A stretch of DNA of 64,000 bases from Actinomycetes bacterium (GTDB lineage: Bacteria; Actinomycetota; Acidimicrobiia; Acidimicrobiales; Microtrichaceae), in assembly GCA_024222295.1 (NCBI GenBank), contig JAAEPF010000070.1:1-64000 (forward strand). Reading direction: 5' to 3'. A program made the translations under genes and the position numbers. Below the pieces are notes generated by a model that saw nothing but the letters and a program-made list of their open reading frames with translations, searched no databases and was not told the origin of the DNA. Positions 30,607-38,358 of this stretch are shown in pieces (the stretch's first letter is position 1; each line of letters starts with the position of its first letter).

Positions 30607-30792
30607 ATGGCCATCACCCTGACCCTCGCCCCCGAGCGCGGCATGTCCTTCCGGCACGCCGTCTTCGGGGGCGTTCGCGTTGTGAAGGTCACCAAGCGGG
30701 TCGTCTGGCTCAAGACGGAGAACGGCGCCCTCGTGGGGCTTGCCCTTGCCGACTGGCACGTTCTCGACCAAGGTCGCGTCGATGACCGCTGA
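30607..30792 (+). CDS. small hypothetical protein (61 aa)
   Basis: ATG 30607 directly follows the previous stop. MAITLTLAPERGMSFRHAVF and TKRVVWLKTENGALVGLALA suggest a small beta domain. It overlaps the next start by 11 bases. Confidence 0.6.
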   Translation: MAITLTLAPERGMSFRHAVFGGVRVVKVTKRVVWLKTENGALVGLALADWHVLDQGRVDDR

Positions 30793-31309
30793 CGACCTCT
30801 GGGTAGGGCGAGAGTCCTACACCGACGCTGCGAAGCGGTGGCTCCAAGCCACCGACCACTACCTCGGCAAGGCCCCTCCGGGCGCGCTCTACACGATCGT
30901 GGTGCGCCCGCAGGGGCTCCAACTGCTTCCAGGCGTGGAGCGCCCCGACGGGCCGCGGCTCGGCATGTGCGTCATCGGCCGCCCCGTGGCCCCGAAACTG
31001 CCCCAGGACGGCTCGTGGGGCGAGGTCATCCGGATGTGGCTCGCTCCCGGTCTGCCCCATGGCACGGCGTCGCGAGTGCTCCGCGTAGCTGCCAGCTACG
31101 CGCGAGCTCGCGACATGGAGTGCCTCATCGCCTACCACGACCGCACCCGGCACACGGGCTGCATCTACAAGAAGGCCGGCTTCCGGAAGGACGGCACGTC
31201 CCTCTACACCGGACAACTCGGCTGGGGCTCCCGCGAGGGTCGCCAGTCCGCCACCAACCCCGCCACGCCGAAGCGGCGCTGGCGCCTGGACCTCCAGGGG
31301 ACCGCATGA
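30782..31309 (+). CDS. GNAT-like protein, XF1762-type (175 aa)
   Basis: ATG 30782 (MTADDLWVGRESYTDAAKRW). GMCVIGRPVAPKLPQDGSWG, ASRVLRVAASYARARDMECL and CIYKKAGFRKDG follow the pattern of the XF1762 family, phage proteins with an acetyltransferase-like fold found next to DNA methyltransferases. The link suggests a base-modification or methylation accessory, but no activity is known. The end overlaps the methyltransferase ATG (ATGA). Confidence 0.68.
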   Translation: MTADDLWVGRESYTDAAKRWLQATDHYLGKAPPGALYTIVVRPQGLQLLPGVERPDGPRLGMCVIGRPVAPKLPQDGSWGEVIRMWLAPGLPHGTASRVLRVAASYARARDMECLIAYHDRTRHTGCIYKKAGFRKDGTSLYTGQLGWGSREGRQSATNPATPKRRWRLDLQGTA

Positions 31310-32796
31310 AGATCCTCGAGCTCTTCGCCGGTGCCGGAGGGGCCGCCACCGGCCTCCACCGCGCCGGCTTCACGCCTTCGCTCCTCGTCGAGTGGGACCA
31401 TGACGCCTGCGCGACCCTCCGAGCCGCCGGCCACCAGCCGGTCTACGAGGGCGACGTCCGGAACCTCGACGCCATCGCTGGCCATCTCGAGGGCGAGCTG
31501 GACGCGCTCTGGTCGTCCTTCCCGTGCCAGGCGTTCTCGAGCGCGGGGAAGCGGGAAGGCGCCATGGACGACCGCAACGGCTGGCCATGGACGGTCGCGG
31601 CCATCGACAGGTTCCGCCCGCGCTGGTTCATGGGCGAGAACGTCACCGGGTTGACGACGCACGCGGGGACGGACTGGTGCCTCGCGAAGGGGCCGCCGTC
31701 GACCACGCCGCTGGTGTTGACCGAGCACTGGGTCGGGCTCGAGCGCGCCGACAGGACGCTCATCCTGCCCCCCGTGGAGGTCCGTGCCCAGATGGAGGTC
31801 GTGGCCACGCAGCGCGAGGCCTGCGCCGTCCTGGCGTGCCCCGGCTGCTACCTGCGGCGCGTCATCATCCCCCAGCTCGAGGAGCGCTTCGACGTGGTCG
31901 AGTGGCGCGTGCTCGACGCTGCCGCCTACGGGGTGCCCCAGCACCGTCGGCGCATCTTCATCGTCGCCGGGCCTCGGGCCATCCGGTGGCCGGAGCCGAC
32001 CCACGGTCCGCCGACGGCGCAGGCCTCGCTGTTCGGACCTGGGTTGAAGCCCTACGTCACGGTGCGGGACGCCCTGGACCTCGAGGGCACCCTCGAGGCG
32101 AGCCGCTGCACAGACAACAACCCCCACCAGGAGCGGCCTTCCGACGCTTCCGTGGAAGCCAGTCCGACCATCGGCATCAAGGGGAACCTCTACATCAACC
32201 CGAAGTTGGGGGTAGCGCAGGGGCGGAGCGAGCCGGGTGACCCGAAGCATCCGGTGGTGCCCATCGACCAGCCGATGCAGACGATGGGGACACGGGCGAA
32301 CACGTACCTCGTGGGCGAGGTCCGCGTCCTGGGCGGCGGCACCAACCCGCGCGCGCCCGGTCGCGAGCAGGACCGCACCCTGCACGACATCACCGACCGA
32401 CCCTCGACCACCATCGCGGCCCAGCCGGGCGGCGGGGCGGGGAACGCGGGGCCGTTCGTGGAGACGCGAGCGGCCACCGAGCCGTCGCGGCTCGACAAGC
32501 CGGCCCCCACGGTCACCACCACCGAAGCGAAGGGCACGCGCGGCGACAACATGAACCGCCAGCTCGCCAATGGCACCATCACCGGCGGGCCCGACCGCGC
32601 CAGCGACGCGCTCTGGCTCGCCACCGGCCGCCGCCGCCTGACCGTCGAGGAGTGCGCCGCGCTGTGCGACTTCCCTCCCGGCTACCCGTTCCAGGGAACG
32701 AAGACCTCGCAGTACAAGCAGGTCGGGAACTGCGTCGTGCCCACCCACGCGGAGGTGTTCGGCCGCGCCGTGCTCGAGGCCGACAAGAAAAGTTGA
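31306..32796 (+). CDS. DNA cytosine-C5 methyltransferase
   Basis: The 496-aa protein has motif I ILELFAGAGGAATGLHRAG (3-21), motif IV FPCQAFSSAGK with the catalytic Cys74, motif VI ENV (111-113), motif VIII QHRRRIFIV (212-220) and motif X YKQVGNCVVP near the end. C5 methyltransferases of phages protect DNA from host restriction or act as orphans. The region between motifs VIII and IX (about 240-430) is long and Thr/Pro/Asn-rich and is probably the target recognition domain with added repeats. No restriction nuclease lies beside it. Confidence 0.92.
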   Translation: MKILELFAGAGGAATGLHRAGFTPSLLVEWDHDACATLRAAGHQPVYEGDVRNLDAIAGHLEGELDALWSSFPCQAFSSAGKREGAMDDRNGWPWTVAAIDRFRPRWFMGENVTGLTTHAGTDWCLAKGPPSTTPLVLTEHWVGLERADRTLILPPVEVRAQMEVVATQREACAVLACPGCYLRRVIIPQLEERFDVVEWRVLDAAAYGVPQHRRRIFIVAGPRAIRWPEPTHGPPTAQASLFGPGLKPYVTVRDALDLEGTLEASRCTDNNPHQERPSDASVEASPTIGIKGNLYINPKLGVAQGRSEPGDPKHPVVPIDQPMQTMGTRANTYLVGEVRVLGGGTNPRAPGREQDRTLHDITDRPSTTIAAQPGGGAGNAGPFVETRAATEPSRLDKPAPTVTTTEAKGTRGDNMNRQLANGTITGGPDRASDALWLATGRRRLTVEECAALCDFPPGYPFQGTKTSQYKQVGNCVVPTHAEVFGRAVLEADKKS

Positions 32797-32802
32797 GCTC
32801 GC

Positions 32803-32834
32803 ACTGTCCGCCCTTCGCGGTGCGCGCGTCTCTC
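32803..32834 (+). repeat. intergenic element ACTGTCCGC-N16-GTCTCTC, copy 1
   Basis: ACTGTCCGC (32803-32811), 16 bases, GTCTCTC (32828-32834), then TAGGAGG and the GTG of the next gene. The same two blocks with the same 16-base gap recur at 33053-33084. Possibly an internal promoter or an RNA processing site. Confidence 0.45.
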
Positions 32835-32852
32835 CTCTCGTAGGAGGAAGTC

Positions 32853-33053
32853 GTGAAGGTCTTCATCAGCGCCCACGGCGGGCTCGGCGACTACTGCCCC
32901 GACCGCACCGTCACCATCCCGCGCCGGGCCATCCAGCGGGACACCATCAAGAAGTGGGACTCGGCCAGCCGGTCCTACGTCTCCGCGCCCTTCATCTACG
33001 TGGAGTGCCCGAACTGCGGGCAGAACACCTCGTTCAAGAAGATCAAGAACTGA
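32853..33053 (+). CDS. small protein with a CxxC motif (66 aa)
   Basis: GTG 32853 (MKVFISAHGGLGDYCPDRTV) has TAGGAGG 8 nt upstream. IYVECPNCGQNTSFKKIKN ends it. Three cysteines in all, one CxxC. Function unknown. Confidence 0.65.
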   Translation: MKVFISAHGGLGDYCPDRTVTIPRRAIQRDTIKKWDSASRSYVSAPFIYVECPNCGQNTSFKKIKN

Positions 33054-33084
33054 CTGTCCGCTTTCGACGCGCCGAGCGTCTCTC
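33053..33084 (+). repeat. intergenic element ACTGTCCGC-N16-GTCTCTC, copy 2
   Basis: ACTGTCCGC (33053-33061), 16 bases, GTCTCTC (33078-33084), then AAGTAGGAGG and the ATC-start gene. Identical blocks and spacing to copy 1 at 32803-32834. Confidence 0.45.
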
Positions 33085-33118
33085 TCAGTGCAACCACATG
33101 GCTAAGTAGGAGGCCACC

Positions 33119-33394
33119 ATCACCATCATCATCGACCAGACCGACCTGACCCCTGTCATCGACCTTCTTCGGAAGCGCGCCGAGGAGCTCTCCAACGAGG
33201 GCGGCCACGGCGCCGACGCCTTCGGCCTCGCGGCGACTCACCTCGAGCTTGGCGAGTTCGTCGACGCTGTCGAGGCCATCGACGCGCTCCCCGAAGGGTG
33301 GGGCCACATCGGGTGGGGCCACATCCCCTTCGACGCCGACGGGAAGGACGTCTACTACGACGCCATCACCGAAGCCGCGGAGGCGGCAGCCTAA
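33119..33394 (+). CDS. small acidic protein with an ATC start (91 aa)
   Basis: TAG (33107-33109), GAG GCC ACC ATC: in-frame stop only four codons before ATC 33119, AGGAGG 5 nt before it, and no ATG, GTG or TTG anywhere in the reading. The product MTIIIDQTDLTPVIDLLRKR continues AEELSNEGGHGADAFGLAAT and LGEFVDAVEAIDALPEGWGH, clearly protein-like. The leader TAGGAGG-[A/C]C-ACCATCACC is shared with the gene at 30205. Function unknown. Confidence 0.65.
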   Translation: MTIIIDQTDLTPVIDLLRKRAEELSNEGGHGADAFGLAATHLELGEFVDAVEAIDALPEGWGHIGWGHIPFDADGKDVYYDAITEAAEAAA

Positions 33395-33678
33395 ACGCCC
33401 GCGACCCCGCGGGTCCATGCCCCCAGAAGGCGCTCATCCCCAACGTAGGGGGTGGGCGCCTTCGCCTTTGTGCCCTCGAGGTAGCCGTCGGCCTGCCCGC
33501 GCTCGTAGGCGAGCGTGTAGCTGTCGAAGCGACTCGCCGTTCGCGGCCCGGTCCAGTCGCAGCCGCTCGAGGGGTCGCCGTGACCGTCGTTCGCCGGCAT
33601 GGACTTCACCCGACAGACCCGGACGCCGGGCTTGTCGGTGCCAAAGGTCTCCGCGCCGCACTTCGGGCAGTAGATCAC
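33391..33678 (-). CDS. zinc-ribbon-like small protein (95 aa)
   Basis: GTG 33678 overlaps the upstream stop (GTGA). MIYCPKCGAETFGTDKPGVR and VCRVKSM...GCDWTGPRT supply four cysteines. A helical part (YTLAYERGQADGYLEGTKAK) follows. The stop overlaps the stop of the + strand gene by four bases. Function unknown. Confidence 0.65.
   Translation of the reverse strand: MIYCPKCGAETFGTDKPGVRVCRVKSMPANDGHGDPSSGCDWTGPRTASRFDSYTLAYERGQADGYLEGTKAKAPTPYVGDERLLGAWTRGVAGV
33426..33463. terminator. two-step hairpin, possible bidirectional terminator
   Basis: GAAGGCGC (33426-33433) pairs with GCGCCTTC (33456-33463), and CCCC (33438-33441) with GGGG (33448-33451). It lies 32 bases after the end of the + strand operon (33394) and inside the converging gene. 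No U-run follows on the + strand beyond GCCTTTG. Confidence 0.35.
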
Positions 33679-33881
33679 CGGACCCTCCCAGAGGTCGCCT
33701 GCACCAGGGCTGCACGCGCCTGCTGCTTCGTCATCCAGATGCCGCTCTCGCGCCAGTGGATGAGCCGGAGGTTGCGCCACAGGCGACCCATGAACTGGGC
33801 GTCCTGCGCCTTGCGCCTCCGCTTGGAGGCCTTCTTCTGCTTCCGCGCCAGTGCGTGTCGGTTCCTTGCTGGGGCTGCCAC
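33675..33881 (-). CDS. small basic protein (68 aa)
   Basis: GTG 33881 (MAAPARNRHALARKQKKASK). Very basic first half (RKQKKASKRRRKAQ), then FMGRLWRNLRLIHWRESGIW. Probably nucleic-acid- or ribosome-binding, with no known family. Three bases separate it from the upstream stop. Confidence 0.6.
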   Translation of the reverse strand: MAAPARNRHALARKQKKASKRRRKAQDAQFMGRLWRNLRLIHWRESGIWMTKQQARAALVQATSGRVR

Positions 33882-33883
33882 GT

Positions 33884-34234
33884 CTACTCCTCTGCTGCTT
33901 GTTGGTCCCACGCCAGCATGATGACGTCGGAGGGCTCGGAGGCCACTGCGCGCACCACGTTCGCGGGGGTGAGTTGGTTGGGGTCCAGGTGACCGTCGGG
34001 GCCCCACTGCGACCAGCTGGCGCTCCGAATCGGCCACTCCTGCCAGGCTCGAGCGAAGTCCCCACAGACAGCCATCACGCCGTCAGGGTCGTCGAGACCA
34101 GCTCGCTCGAGGGCGAGTTGGAGCAGGGTCTGTCGTGGGCTCACGCCGAGCTCGATGGGGCCGAGTAGCTGAGCTACCCGACCCACGCTGTCGTCCCGGT
34201 CCCGTTGAGTGCGGAGCCACGCTGTGAAGGTCAC
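33884..34234 (-). CDS. hypothetical protein (116 aa)
   Basis: GTG 34234 overlaps the upstream stop (GTGA). MTFTAWLRTQRDRDDSVGRV and WQEWPIRSASWSQWGPDGHL resemble the YozE_SAM-like small phage proteins (FxxWLxxQxxRdDxxGDLA...). The rest is helical. The family role is unknown. Confidence 0.6.
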   Translation of the reverse strand: MTFTAWLRTQRDRDDSVGRVAQLLGPIELGVSPRQTLLQLALERAGLDDPDGVMAVCGDFARAWQEWPIRSASWSQWGPDGHLDPNQLTPANVVRAVASEPSDVIMLAWDQQAAEE

Positions 34235-34503
34235 GTGTGCTCCACACCGGCGATGCCGGCCTCGCTGGCGAAGTCCTGGTGGGGACGGAAGACGGTCACC
34301 GTGCTGCCGAAGTGGTCGCGCCATCGGCGCACGATCTCCCGCCCGAAGGGCGTGTGGCGGTCGACCTTCTCAGCGAGCTCGCGCCCGATCTCTGCGTTGG
34401 TCTCGCCAGAGGCGAAGGCCTCGAGGAGCCAGCGGAAGTGCACCCGCCCGTACCTCTCGATGAAGTTCTCGGCGAGCTTGTGGCGGTCGTACTCGGTGGG
34501 CAT
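34231..34503 (-). CDS. small helical protein (90 aa)
   Basis: ATG 34503 has AGAGGAG about 6 nt upstream. MPTEYDRHKLAENFIERYGR and RWLLEAFASGETNAEIGREL look like a helix-turn-helix with a second helix pair (HTPFGREIVRRWRDHFG). A regulator is possible. No family is recognised. Confidence 0.62.
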   Translation of the reverse strand: MPTEYDRHKLAENFIERYGRVHFRWLLEAFASGETNAEIGRELAEKVDRHTPFGREIVRRWRDHFGSTVTVFRPHQDFASEAGIAGVEHT

Positions 34504-34512
34504 GCGGCTCCT

Positions 34513-35082
34513 CTACGGGGTGCGGCCGACCCACGCGCGACGCCGCCAGTCCCATGCGAGGAGCGGCGGCAGGCGTAGGTCGTGGGGGGTAAAGACGTGG
34601 ATGGCGTGCTGGTGCCGGTCAGGATGACCAGCCTCGACCCCTGGGGGTGGGCTGTGGGACACCCGGCCCACCATCGTGATGCGGCAGTCGGTGTAGCCGT
34701 CGAGCGCGGCCACCTCGTAGTCGGCGTAGCCCGGCAGGTAGAGGCAGACGATGAGCTGCTCCTTCCTCGAGGCGGACACCGCCTTGTCGATCCAGCGACT
34801 CTTTCCCCCGCCGTACTTGGAGAAGGGAGGGTTCAGCCAGACCAGCGGGTGGAGCACCTTCCGGGCGTAGGGGCGCCAGTCCACTGCCAGCGCGTTGGTC
34901 TCAGCGCCGATGTAGTAGGGGGACCAGGCACGCAAAGGCTCGGCCGCGGCGTCCAGGTCGAAGGTGTCCGCTCGGAAGAGCTGGAGGGGCGCGGCGATGA
35001 CGCCCTCGGGTGTTCCCCAGCGGTCACGCAGGTCGACCCCTGGGATGGCCCCCGCCGGCTGGGGGAGGAACGAGGTCTGCAT
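34513..35082 (-). CDS. phage DNA N6-adenine methyltransferase (Dam-like)
   Basis: This 189-aa protein has the phage Dam pattern. DRWGTPEGVIAAPLQLFRAD opens it, FDLDAAAEPLRAW follows, and VWLNPPFSKYGGGKSRW carries the NPPF catalytic motif (NPPY/F). KEQLIVCLYLPGYADYEVAA is the following strand pair. It methylates adenine N6, probably for protection or regulation. ATG 35082 shares a base with the upstream TGA. Confidence 0.85.
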   Translation of the reverse strand: MQTSFLPQPAGAIPGVDLRDRWGTPEGVIAAPLQLFRADTFDLDAAAEPLRAWSPYYIGAETNALAVDWRPYARKVLHPLVWLNPPFSKYGGGKSRWIDKAVSASRKEQLIVCLYLPGYADYEVAALDGYTDCRITMVGRVSHSPPPGVEAGHPDRHQHAIHVFTPHDLRLPPLLAWDWRRRAWVGRTP

Positions 35083-35468
35083 CACGCCGGCCAGGGCAGG
35101 GGTCCGACAGCGTCGAACTCATCCCAGGCCAGGGAGAGCACATCGTCGGTCCCGTCGACCCTCGCCGACACGCCCCAACTGTGGACCTCGGTGACGATGG
35201 CGAGCCGGCCGGAGAAGGTCGCCCGAACCCCGACCTGGATGACCCAACCGACCTCGAGCATGACCTTGGCGACACCAGGATGGCGCCGCAACACGCGCAC
35301 CACCGTGTCGTAGACGTCGCTGCCGGCCATGCGGACATGAGCGCAGTCGGAGACGGTTGCGCGGGTGCAGTTGTTGCGGGTGTCGAGGAGGTGGACCTCC
35401 TCCTCGAGCAACCGCCAGAAACTCGCGTCGCTCGCGTCGCGTTGACGCTGAAGTTCCTCGACGGCCAT
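35082..35468 (-). CDS. hypothetical protein (128 aa), first gene of a minus operon
   Basis: ATG 35468 (MAVEELQRQRDASDASFWRL) has AGGAGGT 8 nt upstream and the 35490-35518 promoter before it. A helical start is followed by a strand-rich domain (VMLEVGWVIQVGVRATFSGR, then LAIVTEVHSWGVSARVDGTD). No family is recognised. Confidence 0.65.
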   Translation of the reverse strand: MAVEELQRQRDASDASFWRLLEEEVHLLDTRNNCTRATVSDCAHVRMAGSDVYDTVVRVLRRHPGVAKVMLEVGWVIQVGVRATFSGRLAIVTEVHSWGVSARVDGTDDVLSLAWDEFDAVGPLPWPA

Positions 35469-35489
35469 GGGGGCTACCTCCTGCTGATA

Positions 35490-35557
35490 GAGATACTTCT
35501 ACGCAGTAGCCACGTCAACCTTTCAGTGTTGACACGACTACAGAACCTGAGTAATCC
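35490..35557. promoter_or_regulatory. divergent promoters with paired operators
   Basis: Plus: TTGACA (35529-35534), 17-bp spacer, TAATCC (35552-35557), CAGGAGG, TTG 35576. Minus: TTGACG (complement of 35513-35518), 17-bp spacer, TATCTC (complement of 35490-35495), AGGAGGT, ATG 35468. Operators GTAGCCACGTCAAC (35506-35519) and GTTGACACGACTAC (35528-35541) are 22 bp apart and each covers one -35, so one complex could shut both directions. Confidence 0.68.
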
Positions 35558-35575
35558 TCCCTGCAGGAGGTAGCG

Positions 35576-36469
35576 TTGAAGGGCTCAAGGTCCGATCTCG
35601 AGGTCAACACACAGGCGTGGCTCGACGCCCGCCGGTCACGGCTCGGCGCATCGCCGGGCGAGGTCTCCTGCGCTCTCCGCATCCCAGGCGGCTTCGGCTC
35701 ACCGGACGAGCTGTGGGGCGAGAAGGTCCTCGGCCGTCGCCGGATGAACATCGACCCGATGATGGCGGCCATCGGCCACGCCGTCGAGGCCATCATCCCC
35801 GAGTTCGTCCACAAGCGCCTGGGGGACCTCGAGCGCGGCGGCTGGTGGACCGACAACGACACCTGCATCGCCTCGTCCATGGACTGGCGACAGGCAGCGC
35901 AGGAGCGCCGCCCCATCGAGTGCAAGTCAGCGTGGTGGGGGCTCGGCGGCAAGCACTACACCGACGACGAGTGCAACCCCGCCGTGACGCTGCAGGCCCT
36001 CCTGCAAGCTCGCCTCTGCGGAGCCCCCGCCGCCCACGTCGTCGCCATCGTTCTCGGCGGCTACGGCCCTGAGCTTCGGATCTACGACCTCGAGATGACC
36101 AGCGCCCGCGAACGCCTCATCGACAACGTCCGCGAGGCAGCAAACTCGTGGTGGGACAGGCACGTCGTGGCCCAACTCCCGCCGCCAGGCTCCCCGCCGG
36201 TCCTGTGGGCGGCCTCCGCCGGCCTCCGCGGCGAGACCGACTCTATCGACGCCACGGACGAGCACCGCGCGCTCGCCGAGGAGCTCGTCGCGCTCGCCGA
36301 TCAGGTGAAGCCGTTGGTCGCGCGCGAGAAGTCCCTCCGCACCCGTCTCGCCGAGGCCGCCCAGGGGGTGGCCATCGAAGGCGAGGACTGGGCGTTCCGA
36401 CCCGACACCCGATTCAAGTACCGGCTCTCTGGCCGGAAGAACCTGCGTCCTGGAGACCCAGATGAGTAG
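35576..36469 (+). CDS. YqaJ-like exonuclease of the RecT recombination pair
   Basis: The 297-aa protein has the PD-(D/E)XK core of the YqaJ/lambda Exo group: SSMDW (Asp103), RPIECKSAWW (Glu115, Lys117) and a Glu in MMAAIGHAVEAIIPEF. It degrades one strand of double-stranded DNA to load RecT. The C-terminal 80 residues (ALAEELVALADQVKPLVARE) are a coiled coil. TTG 35576 lies 5 nt after CAGGAGG. Its stop overlaps the recT start. Confidence 0.85.
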   Translation: MKGSRSDLEVNTQAWLDARRSRLGASPGEVSCALRIPGGFGSPDELWGEKVLGRRRMNIDPMMAAIGHAVEAIIPEFVHKRLGDLERGGWWTDNDTCIASSMDWRQAAQERRPIECKSAWWGLGGKHYTDDECNPAVTLQALLQARLCGAPAAHVVAIVLGGYGPELRIYDLEMTSARERLIDNVREAANSWWDRHVVAQLPPPGSPPVLWAASAGLRGETDSIDATDEHRALAEELVALADQVKPLVAREKSLRTRLAEAAQGVAIEGEDWAFRPDTRFKYRLSGRKNLRPGDPDE

Positions 36470-37262
36470 CACCGCCCTCGCCCGTCAGACCGAACAGTTC
36501 GAGGGCCTCATCGCCCAGAACTTCAAGAAGATCACGAGCGTCATCCCCAAGCACCTCACGCCCGAGCGGCTCGCCCGCATCGTCGTGATCGAGGGGACGA
36601 AGAACCCGCGCCTCCTGCAGTGCACCTCGGAGTCCGTGGTCCGGTCCGTCATGCTCGCCGCCCAGCTGGGGCTCGAGCCGGGCGGCGCCTTCGGCCACCT
36701 CTACCTCATCCCCTACGGCAAGGACTGCACTCCGCTCATCGGCTACAAGGGCCTGCTCGAGCTCGCCCGGCGAAGCGGACAGATCCGCCGTCTGGATGCG
36801 GTCTGCGTCTACGAAGGCGAGACCTTCGAGGTGAAGCGCGGCCTCTTCCCCAACCTGGAGCACGACCAGGACTTCAACATCGACCGGTCGGACCAGAAGA
36901 TGATCGCCGCCTACGCGGTGGCGGTGCTCACCAGCGGCGACCCGGTCTTCGAGGTGCTCACCCGTGACGAGATCGAGAGCCGCCGGCGCCGGAGCCGGGC
37001 GGGCTCCTCGGGACCGTGGAAGACCGACTACGCGCGCATGGCCCGGAAGAGCGCCATCCGTGCCCTGCTCAACGGTGGGCTCGTGCCCCTCTCCGCTGAG
37101 ATGGTGCAAGCCCTGGGTGAGGACGCGGACCACATCGAGACGGAGCCGCAGCAGGTGGTGACCATCTCCTCCGACGAAGCCTTCGAGGCCGCGGTCGAGC
37201 GAGAGCGTCTGGCCATCGATGTCGACGACGAGGCTCCCGAGCCCGCTGCCGAGACCCCGTGA
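36462..37262 (+). CDS. recT: RecT single-strand annealing protein
   Basis: This 266-aa protein is a clear RecT. RIVVIEGTKNPRLLQCTSES, VMLAAQLGLEPGGAFGHLYL, IPYGKDCTPLIGYKGLLELA and KMIAAYAVAVLTSGDP are family hallmarks, followed by SSGPWKTDYARMARKSAIRA. It coats ssDNA and anneals homologous strands, together with the preceding exonuclease. The acidic C-terminal tail is typical. ATG 36462 lies 8 bases inside the preceding gene. Confidence 0.93.
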   Translation: MSSTALARQTEQFEGLIAQNFKKITSVIPKHLTPERLARIVVIEGTKNPRLLQCTSESVVRSVMLAAQLGLEPGGAFGHLYLIPYGKDCTPLIGYKGLLELARRSGQIRRLDAVCVYEGETFEVKRGLFPNLEHDQDFNIDRSDQKMIAAYAVAVLTSGDPVFEVLTRDEIESRRRRSRAGSSGPWKTDYARMARKSAIRALLNGGLVPLSAEMVQALGEDADHIETEPQQVVTISSDEAFEAAVERERLAIDVDDEAPEPAAETP

Positions 37263-37320
37263 GCTGGCGGCTACGGGCGTCCTGACGTGGTAGCCTGCCC
37301 TCCCACAGGAGGAGGGCAGC
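37263..37320 (+). promoter_or_regulatory. probable promoter and RBS before the 126-aa gene
   Basis: TAGCCT at about 37291 could serve as a -10, and AGGAGG lies 9 nt before ATG 37321. No clear -35 is seen at 17 bp. No operator 14-mer is present, unlike at the upstream early promoters. Confidence 0.3.
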
Positions 37321-37701
37321 ATGTTCGACAAGTTCCTCGAGGGCCTCGAGGTCCTCAACCCTGATGTCTGGGCCGAGCACATCGAGCAGGCCCTCTCGCA
37401 GGAGGGCATCGACGCCGAAGAGGTGGGCCGGGAGGCCGCCCAGAAGCTCGACGACGCCATCGACTTCACGCTGCTGCTGCCAGCCCCCGCCGGCCAGATC
37501 GTGGAGATGTTCGACGACAAGATCTTCGAGGCCATCATCGTCCGCGCGCTCGAGGACGTCGAGTCCCCCGAAGAGCGCGAAGCCGTCTTGAAGGGGCTCC
37601 GCGAGCGGCTCGCGGCCGGGAGCGAGAAGCGTCAGGAGCGCCGCCGGGCTCGCCGGAAGCCGCACAAGGTGAGCTCGATGACGCCGGGCCACACCGACTG
37701 A
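37321..37701 (+). CDS. hypothetical protein (126 aa)
   Basis: ATG 37321 with a good AGGAGG. Acidic helical body (MFDKFLEGLEVLNPDVWAEH, then DAIDFTLLLPAPAGQIVEMF) and a basic tail (KRQERRRARRKPHK). Its stop overlaps the next ATG by one base. First of three genes that look structural or lytic rather than recombination-related. Confidence 0.65.
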   Translation: MFDKFLEGLEVLNPDVWAEHIEQALSQEGIDAEEVGREAAQKLDDAIDFTLLLPAPAGQIVEMFDDKIFEAIIVRALEDVESPEEREAVLKGLRERLAAGSEKRQERRRARRKPHKVSSMTPGHTD

Positions 37702-38357
37702 TGGCGTGGATTCTCACTGGCGGGCGCATCCTCGACCCCCTCATCCGCAAGGGGTTGGAGGCGTGGTTGTCGGGCAGGCCGATCGGCGGCATCGGCCCGC
37801 TGGAAGAGGCCCTCTACTCCGACTACCTCGTGGGTGGCCTCAGTATCGGCAAGGGGTCCAGCGCTCCCACCCTGAAGACCTTCCGGAACGGCATCGAGAT
37901 GAACGCTTTCGCCGGCACAGGGCCTACGGAGGAGGGCTTCTTCGCCATCCACGTCATGCACGACATCAAGGCGGGGACGACGCCGACGTTCCACGTCCAC
38001 TGGTCCCACATCGTGGCTTCGCCGTCCGGCGACGTGAAGTGGCAAGTCGAACTGACCGCAGCCCAGGGCTACGAGTCGGAAGCGTTCCCCGCCACGTCCA
38101 CGCTGAGTTCGACGCATACGGCAGGAACGCAGTACGCGCACCACATCACCGACGACGACGACATGGCGATGCCGGCAGGGCTCGCCTCCAGCATCGAGCC
38201 CGACATGTTCATCCTCGGCCGCATCTTCCGCGACTCCAGCGATGCAGCCGACACGTTCGCCAACGACGCATTCCTGATCGGTATCGACATGCACTACCAG
38301 AAGGGCCAGATCGGCACGACCGAGCGCAACCGCCCCTTCACCAGCGGCAGTTTCTGA
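37701..38357 (+). CDS. putative tail/virion protein (218 aa)
   Basis: ATG 37701. A beta-rich sequence with FHVHWSHIVASPSGDVKWQV, TLSSTHTAGTQYAHHITDDD and a region SIEPDMFILGRIFRDSSDAA; HVHW and the final strands recall the jelly-roll/carbohydrate-binding phage proteins often found near tail fibres. No catalytic motif is visible. Function is inferred from composition only. Confidence 0.65.
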   Translation: MAWILTGGRILDPLIRKGLEAWLSGRPIGGIGPLEEALYSDYLVGGLSIGKGSSAPTLKTFRNGIEMNAFAGTGPTEEGFFAIHVMHDIKAGTTPTFHVHWSHIVASPSGDVKWQVELTAAQGYESEAFPATSTLSSTHTAGTQYAHHITDDDDMAMPAGLASSIEPDMFILGRIFRDSSDAADTFANDAFLIGIDMHYQKGQIGTTERNRPFTSGSF

Positions 38358-38358
38358 C

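Noticed and set aside
30193..33124. DNA modification or sequencing error as the cause of the ATC/CTG starts
   Set aside because: ATG is read normally in dozens of other genes, the altered position differs (A in CTG, G in ATC) and the leaders are conserved between copies, so a systematic base-calling error is unlikely, although reads were not available.
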